Shown in pieces: positions 58,080-64,000 of a stretch of 64,000 bases of DNA. Each line of letters opens with the position of its first letter. Within the stretch, counting starts at the first letter, position 1. Location of the stretch: positions 124,001 to 188,000 of the forward strand of contig KQ965741.1 in assembly GCA_001574975.1 (NCBI GenBank), read 5' to 3'. Source of the stretch: Gonapodya prolifera JEL478. Lineage: Eukaryota > Monoblepharomycota > Monoblepharidomycetes > Monoblepharidales > Gonapodyaceae. The notes under the pieces are model-generated. The model saw only the letters and a list, made by a program, of their open reading frames with translations. It was not told the DNA's origin and ran no database searches. A program made the translations under genes and the position numbers.

Positions 58080-60216
58080 TGGACATGTTCGCGACAACAC
58101 CCAGCGAAATAGTCACATTAAAGTTACAGGGTAAAATAGTCATTTGCGTGAGTCAGTGATGGACGCCAGATCAGGTCGACACGTAATTCAAATGGGTTTT
58201 GAATCCAGTACTTTTCCGCTGGATCATTCGAGAACTGGCGACCTGACAGCAATATATTCCCTCAAAGTGTTATTGGAAAGCAACTTGTCGGGTGGCCAGG
58301 CGAATATTGGCTTGACAGTGAGTCACAACCGTTGCGCTTTCATGGTGTGGAGGGAACAAGAAAGGATTGGAACATTGTTTTGCCTTTCTAAACAGTTCGA
58401 CAAATGCAGATCTTAGGCCCAATCATGCAGAGTCGAATGGCTCTTGGGTCGGACAAGGGTTGTGACGGTGAGATGCCAACTGCCACACCCCATACTGCTC
58501 TCCGATTGTCGTTTGAGCAATAAAGTTGTTCAGGTTTTGACCCAGACAATGTGGACGCATTTGCTCAGACGGGGACAGGGTGGACGATCAGTGTGGCGCA
58601 TCAACTGACCTTCAACCGCTTCCTTGCGGACACCGCACACAGCATGGGAAAGCTGGTAATTACTACGTTGTGGTGGCTCCCAATCATATTGCGTCTCATT
58701 TACAATTCAATCCAGGTCGCGCTGAAAAATTGTTTGGACCTCATTCCAGAACTGTATCCATATTTCGACTTCGCCGTCGTTGAGCAATGTGCACAGTATA
58801 ACGAATGCGATCTTGCTTCACCCTTTGTGAGCGCTGGAAAGGCTGTGTTCGAGTACGTTTGCCTGCATGGATCTCCGTCGTCGTCTGCACAGAGCGAGGA
58901 TCTCACACACAACCCTTCAACTAAGCATCGAATATTCAAGTAGCGTTGCTACAATGTGCAGTCGTACGACGCCCTTGAAAATCGACGCTCAGAAGAAAGC
59001 TCTCGCTCTGAGCCCGCCCCGAACCTATTGTCGCACCTACACTGACGTCCCCGTACCTCTTACGACAACCACCACTCAAGCCACCACGTGCGTGACGCTC
59101 TTCCCTCTTACCTTTCGAAATTTTAATTTCCTTACCTTTTACCGGTAGGACGAGTGAAACATATACATCCACAACTACCACGTAAGTTCTGGCCGTGATT
59201 CTACTCTTGCCGATATTTGAATAAATATTTCATCGGCAGATCCCAAACTTCAAAGAGCCCGTGAGTTGATACTGTCTTTGCTATGCTTGAGAACCGAGTA
59301 TAATCAGTTCATTTGGCGACAAAGAGAAACCACAACATCGTAAGTCCGCGTGACGAACCTATGATTGCTCCAAACCCACTTTCCTTCTCGTGTTGATGGC
59401 TATTTTGCTTACAATATTCAAAAACATTTGCAGTGAGACCACGCAGACAACAACGTGAGAACTCTGGAAAAGTACATGGAGTAATGGTCTAACCGCGTCT
59501 ACCTTCCCTTCAGAGAAACCACAACGTGAGCAGTTACACGGTCAAACTTCGTGCTTCCAAAGACTTAAAATATGCCTTATGCAATTTCTCTGTCAAAATA
59601 AATGCAGGCAATCCTCGACGACAAGGTGAGTCGTCGTCAAATTAAAGCTGACGTGTAATTGTAATAAAGAGCCTTTCATTTGCAACGTAGCGAATCAACA
59701 ACTTCGGAGACGACGACAACTTCTACGTTCGTTCATTGTTTTTCTTGCTTGTATTAACGCACTGATGGGCTTAATCTCCTCCTCTTCGTCGAAACTTTTA
59801 GAGAAACTACTCCGTGAGAATCGACATTCCGTGTTCCGTCATCAAATATTGATTCAGTACCTTTTTGACCGTCAGTGTGACCTCTACTGCCACCACCACG
59901 AAGACGACCTCGACCATCACCACCACACCTCAAACGTCGACCCGGACGAAAACACAAACCTTGACAACATCCACAAGTGCAGCGCGCACAAAAACAAGCA
60001 CTACCACACGATCGAGCACAACTACGACACGAACAACGACCCGAACGTAATTTAATTTCGTCGTTCCATGAGAAAACGCATTGCTTCATCATGTCTTCGC
60101 GAAACAGTCGTACAACTACCACGTCAGTCATTCTAATCCTGAGAGCTGCGTCATCACAATGCTCTAGTGGAACACAGTGCCAATCGGGAATTTGCTTCAG
60201 AAACAGTTGTCGATAA
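58080..60216 (+). CDS. secreted GH114 glycosidase (endo-alpha-1,4-polygalactosaminidase type) with micro-exon Thr-rich stalk and Cys-rich end; 5' exons unresolved
   Basis: GH114 enzymes cut galactosaminogalactan-type polymers. Catalytic exons (58080-58147, 58209-58317, 58396-58467, 58534-58655, 58716-58852, 58926-59087) splice in frame to VDMFATTPSEIVTLKLQGKI, YFSAGSFENWRPDSNIFPQS, GWPGEYWLDIRQMQILGPIM, KGCDGFDPDNVDAFAQTG (likely acid Asp), LTFNRFLADTAHS, VALKNCLDLIPELYPYFDFA, VEQCAQYNECDL (likely catalytic Glu) and AGKAVFDIEYSSSVATMC. Eleven phase-2 introns then split a Thr/Ser-rich stalk into exons at 59149-59181, 59240-59260, 59325-59339, 59434-59454, 59514-59525, 59608-59625, 59691-59726, 59802-59813, 59858-60046 and 60108-60122, lengths 33, 21, 15, 21, 12, 18, 36, 12, 189, 15. 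The last exon (60168-60216) reads TGTQCQSGICFRNSCR then stop. Start and signal peptide not located. Confidence 0.88.
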
Positions 60217-60348
60217 TTTCAGTTTTTTTCAATTTGGACTGGCATCCCTTCCCACTGCGACATTGTTTTACTACCACACTTTCTGCTGTTATTTTTAATG
60301 TCTCTCTCATGTAATTACAAAGCAACAGTGCACATTCACACCTCTAAA

Positions 60349-62053
60349 CTACGCTCCAAGAACCAACTTCTTGCACTCCCTCGCAATCTCCCCTTCCTCG
60401 TCGGCCGCCTCCACAAACACCTTCACGGCCGCTCCCACAGCAGAAACCTCGCCCACTCCGCCCGTGAACACCACGGCGTCGATTCCGCCCAACTGGGCGA
60501 CGTAGTCGCCCACATAGAACGTCAACCGGTGTAGGTATGCCGCCAGGGCAAGCGGCGCACGGGCCGGATCAATGTGCGAACGTCATGTGGTTCTTGGGCG
60601 CACCGCTCGATCAGTTTCATGTCGGCGGCTCCGCACAAGGCGACTAGGCCACTTTCTGGGTAAATGTCGTGGATCAGGTATCGCGGCCCTCGTGTTGAAC
60701 GTCAGACATCAGGCGGGGACGACTCACTGTGATTCAGCATGTCTTCGGCCATCGTCACGTCCTGATCAGAGCCGGGAACGCGCACGGTGGTAGTTGTCGC
60801 GGTGCCAAGAAGGTGCACGATGGCTTCCGGGTCGAGATCTGTCAAGAGCACGTCAAGTTCTTCGTCGTGCTCCCGATGATAACCTTACAGGTGAGTCAAA
60901 CACTCACCGCCCGCCCTGGTACCCATGATCAACCCCGACGCCGGCTTCAAGCGATAAAAAACCAAGTAAACCACACATTTTTCCAGGCCCTCTCCCCTGT
61001 GCGCACGCACCGTTTATACTGGTGTCCACAGATTTCCACACGCCCATCGCAGAACACGACGCTCCGGATCTCAGATGTAGCGCCACCACACGCACGTCGG
61101 GACCGACCAAGGGGGCGATTAGGTGCGTGCAGTGGCGGTATGACGTGCCGTGGAAGCCGAACTTGCGGAGTGGGACAAGGGGAGGTGTGGATGCGGGGGG
61201 GAGGGTTGGGTGATGTCAGGCTTCCTGAGAGATCCTTTGCACCGTTCTAGTGCAGCAGTACGTACCGTAGACCCAAGCCTCTTCCTTCATGCTCTCGACG
61301 TGAAACGCGGTGTCGAAGACGCCGACGTGTTTCGCGTGCGGGATGTGCGAGCGTGCGGCGTGGATGAGGCACAGGGAGACGGCGTTGTGGAGGGGGCGAA
61401 GGGGCTTTTGTATGTAATGGGGCTTTTGTATGTAATGGGAGCGGGATGAGAGAATGTGAGAGAAAAGAGATGGGGGGGGGGGGGGTGACGTACCTTATCG
61501 ACCCAAGAGCTGAGAAGAAGCATGAAAGAAAAATCAGTGACGTTTCAACTTAAGAGCTGCGATTGTCGGACCCACCTCTATCTCCTGCTCGCCGAGCACG
61601 GCGGGCTCCACAAAGTCGACACCGCCGTGGACGATTCTGTGTCCGACAACAAGAATGTCCTCGGTCCTGTCTAGCACGCCGCTGCGACTGGATGTGAGGA
61701 GAGACAGAATGCGGGGCAGGGTGGTGCCGTGCGACGAGAGGGTAGATGGAGGGGACGTGTGGGAGATCGGGGCAAGCTGGCGGTGTGAAGTTTCAAGTTC
61801 AGAGCGTGGGTGCACTGATGACGCCTTACGTCCCAACCCCGTCGCGGGATCTCTCGCCTGGACCTGCCGAGCCAGCGCCGGGTCAAAACTCGCGTCGTGC
61901 TCCTCCCCTCGTCGGCACCCACCTTCCACGTTGTCTCCTCCCCGCCGTCTCCGATTCCGGCCACACTTCCCCGCGCGAGCAGATCAGGGTGCGCAAAAAT
62001 GCAAACTTTAGCGACGACGAGCCTGCGTTCAGTATCAGGCAGAGGGGTGACAT
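60349..62053 (-). CDS. ackA: acetate kinase
   Basis: Converts acetyl phosphate and ADP to acetate and ATP (reversible). Start at 62053: MSPLCLILNAGSSSLKFAFL, the N-terminal ASKHA nucleotide-binding motif (N-A-G-S-S-S-L-K). Then VVGHRIVHGGVDFVEPAVLG (H-R-x-V-H-G-G signature), LHNAVSLCLIHAARSHIPHA, KHVGVFDTAFHVESMKEEAW, VYG, FGFHGTSYRHCTHLIAPLV, VVALHLRSGASCSAMRDGR, VDTS and, after more introns, the C-terminal VGAAVKVFVEAADEEGEIAR ending KKLVLGA with TAG at 60349. All core motifs are present. Fungi with this enzyme usually pair it with phosphoketolase (Xfp); no such gene is in the window. About eight introns. Its 3' end faces that of the GH114 gene, 132 bp away. Confidence 0.9.
61403..61438 (-). 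repeat. 18-bp tandem duplication at a 3' splice site of acetate kinase
   Basis: The 18-mer GGGCTTTTGTATGTAATG occurs twice in tandem (61403-61420 and 61421-61438). On the coding (minus) strand each copy ends in a candidate CAAAAG acceptor just before the exon for PLHNAVSLCLIHA, so two acceptors 18 nt apart exist, in frame with each other. Confidence 0.7.
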
Positions 62054-62919
62054 GGTTGCTGTGGCCACCTTGTGGGTAATGTCACCGACCAAAATCAATC
62101 ACGTATCTCAAAACTCACAGAAAACTCCCAACTCATGTCCCAAGCTGATAGTTGAGAGAGTACTTTTCTTCGGCTCCAAATCCCTTAGAAAATTTATTTG
62201 TTTTTTCTTCAATTTAATGAAGGGGATTATAGTGATTATAGTGCCTCAGGGGCCATTAATGGGCATTTTAACTGGGTGCGAACTATTGGTTTGGGGTGCT
62301 GCGGTCTTACCACATACCTGGCACACACTTGTCGTCCATAAAAACCCCGCTCTTTCACCCGCGCCCAACTCCATCTCTTCGCCTCACCGCCTTACTGGCG
62401 ACCGCCTCCCGGCGAGAGCTCCCGTGGTTCAAGTCGCATACTCAAGTCGCTTGCTCGGCATCTACCATCCACAATATGTCGATGCCGGGTGGAGTGGGTT
62501 GCCCTTTATCCACGCGCCGGTATCGGAACCCACAGCTGGAGCATTGACACTTCCATCCGTCCGCTTCCACCCATCCACGAACTCTTCCACTCGTCCACTT
62601 TCCTGGCAAAGACTTGACGCTTCGGCGTTGTACAGCTGTCGGACTTTCGATGGCGACCATTACTTTGAAAACGAGCGAGGCTGACTCGCTCGCAACCAAC
62701 TTTTATGTCAAATATGCAAGCCAATGAAATTGGGAGTCTGCTGCGAATTGGGCGCTCTCTGAGCGTTGGAGGTCTGAAAGAGCTGCAAGAGGGCTCATGG
62801 GTTCAGCTTCTTTCAAAATACCGAGGAATTGATGTGGGCATCCGCAAATGCCATGAGACAGCCTCTACAACCTTTGCTCCAACAGAAACCTCAGGCAACA
62901 TTCCGCAGTCTCTCCTTTT
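62054..62919. promoter_or_regulatory. interval upstream of acetate kinase
   Basis: Holds the acetate kinase promoter and the 3' flank of the next minus-strand gene. AT-rich at 62180-62260, with an imperfect GTGATTATAGT repeat at 62231-62252. Overlapping frames at 62442-62724 show no domain. No gene seen. Confidence 0.4.
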
Positions 62920-63989
62920 CTATTCAAACGCACACTTCGCGTTATAAAACGCATACAGCACCACAAACAACGCCGCCCACTCCATCCACCTCCGCACGGC
63001 AACTGCCCTGAACCCGCTCCTACTCGTGCACACCACCCAGACCCCAAACGCGAGTCCGTACACATCCCCGCCTGACAGCAGCGCGTCGCGGACATTGAGC
63101 CCCCTCCGGCTCTCTTTTTCGAGCCCGAGCATGCCCCACAGGATCCTCTCGGGGAACGCGAGCGATAGGTGAAGGAGCGATATGGTGAGCACCGCGAGGC
63201 CCATCCGCACGGGCACCCTCGGCATCGGCGAGTGGTGCGGCGTGGCGGGTTGAGGCGAGGACAGCGACGACGGTGGTGGTGCCGTTCTTGCATCCTCGAG
63301 GGTGGTGTAGGAATCGCATGGGGGCGTGCAAGAAGCCGGACGTGGGAGGACGGCGTGGTATACAGACACGGGGACGAGCTCTGTGAGGACAAAGAACACC
63401 TGCGAGCGGATCATGCGGTTGTCGCGGTCGTTGATGTAGTTGAGGATGCACCAGACGCCGTAAAAAGTCGCGTAGATGCTCAGGACGTGGCCCGGGAGGA
63501 CCCACCAACGCATCCTTGCCGGTGGGAAGGGGAGGAAACCCACGGAGTCCAGGAGGGTGGTGAGCGAGGGGGGTGCGCTGGGTTTGGGTTTGAGTGAGGG
63601 CGAGGAGGTGGTTGTTGGGGCGCAAGTGCGGGAGGTGTAGGCCCCGGGGATATGAGGTGCGCCGGTGATGAAGTCGACCAGGAGGGTGATTTCGACAAGC
63701 ACGAGGCCTGCGATCCGCGATACGGCGGTCTGGAGGAGGCTGGCGAAGAGCAGAAAGAGCCCAAACAGGACCACGGTCCGCACGTCATAGTTGAAGTAAA
63801 CGGGTTTCCACTTTACGGGAGAATGAGAGAATCAAGAGCGAGAGACGCGTGCGAGAGAGTGGCAGAAAAGACATATAGAGCGCAAGAGAGCGACAAAAAC
63901 GAGACCATCGCGTTGTTGAAAAAGTCTCGTTGGAATTTTGGGTCTCCCATTCGACCAAAGTTTAACATCGCCACCAACTCACCCGCTTG
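62920..63989 (-). CDS. multi-pass membrane protein of unknown function, 5' end outside window
   Basis: Hydrophobic protein, about six membrane segments: VRTVVLFGLFLLFASLLQTA, IAGLVLVEITLLVDFITGA, VLPGHVLSIYATFYGVWCIL, SQVFFVLTELVPVSVYHAVL, MGLAVLTISLLHLSLAFPER, YGLAFGVWVVCTS and AALFVVLYAFYNAKCAFE (end at 62920). Coding continues upstream: an intron (about 63980-63818) joins WKPVYFNYDVRTVV to an exon GFQAG that runs off the right edge, so the first residue in the window is not the start. A Ser/Pro/Thr-rich loop (about 63400-63240) separates the two halves. I do not recognise the family. Confidence 0.65.
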
Positions 63990-64000
63990 GAATCCCCGAT

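Noticed and set aside
58144-58416. 90-codon plus frame starting M-R-E-S-V-M-D-A
   Set aside because: It reads through two introns of the GH114 gene in the wrong frame; the spliced frame carries the family motifs instead.

Overview
The window looks like nuclear DNA of a zoosporic (flagellated, chytrid-like) fungus. Genes are packed on both strands and most are cut by several short introns of about 45-100 bp with GTGAG or GTAAG donors and YAG acceptors. The gene set is fungal or opisthokont. Two genes point to a cilium or flagellum: a B9D1 transition-zone protein (2175-3180) and a small RIIa-domain protein (42082-42553). Because of the introns, most genes below were assembled by eye from several reading frames. 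Outer ends are firmer than internal exon borders.

Layout. 0-8 kb: mS29/DAP3 (3' end outside the window), B9D1, the Paf1-complex subunit RTF1 and the 60S GTPase NOG1. 8-14 kb: a doubtful small gene, a secreted protein with an internal duplication, and the first of two BTB-BACK-globin genes. 14-25 kb: ESCRT-III CHMP2, ARL8 and NOC4 (head to head), an NmrA-like protein and RIX1. 25-29 kb: a weak small membrane ORF, then mL54 and uL24m head to head. 29-32 kb: the second BTB-BACK-globin gene. 32-43 kb: the SQT1/AAMP WD40 chaperone, U2AF large subunit, SIL1, a CCNDBP1-like protein, TMEM164, ESCRT-III VPS24 and the RIIa protein. 43-53 kb: a vezatin-like protein, a TLC-like membrane protein and a DHA2-type MFS transporter. 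53-57 kb: sparse, with an unidentified minus-strand gene and an uncharacterised fungal family member. 57-64 kb: a secreted GH114 glycosidase with a micro-exon tail, acetate kinase, and a membrane protein cut by the right edge.

Themes. Seven genes serve ribosomes: mS29, mL54 and uL24m in mitochondria, and NOG1, NOC4, RIX1 and SQT1 in cytosolic ribosome assembly. CHMP2, VPS24, ARL8 and the vezatin-like protein serve endosome and lysosome traffic.

The two most unusual items are these. (1) A pair of paralogous proteins join BTB, BACK, a C-terminal globin-like domain (Pro C2, CD1 aromatic, proximal His F8, Trp in helix H) and a terminal Cys-x-Val-Met prenylation box; this suggests a membrane-tethered haem sensor linked to a ubiquitin ligase. 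(2) A GH114 enzyme has a Thr-rich stalk encoded by ten consecutive exons, nine of them 12-36 nt, all multiples of three and all bounded by phase-2 introns. This lets stalk length vary by splicing without loss of frame. No retroelement, CRISPR array, rRNA or tRNA was recognised.
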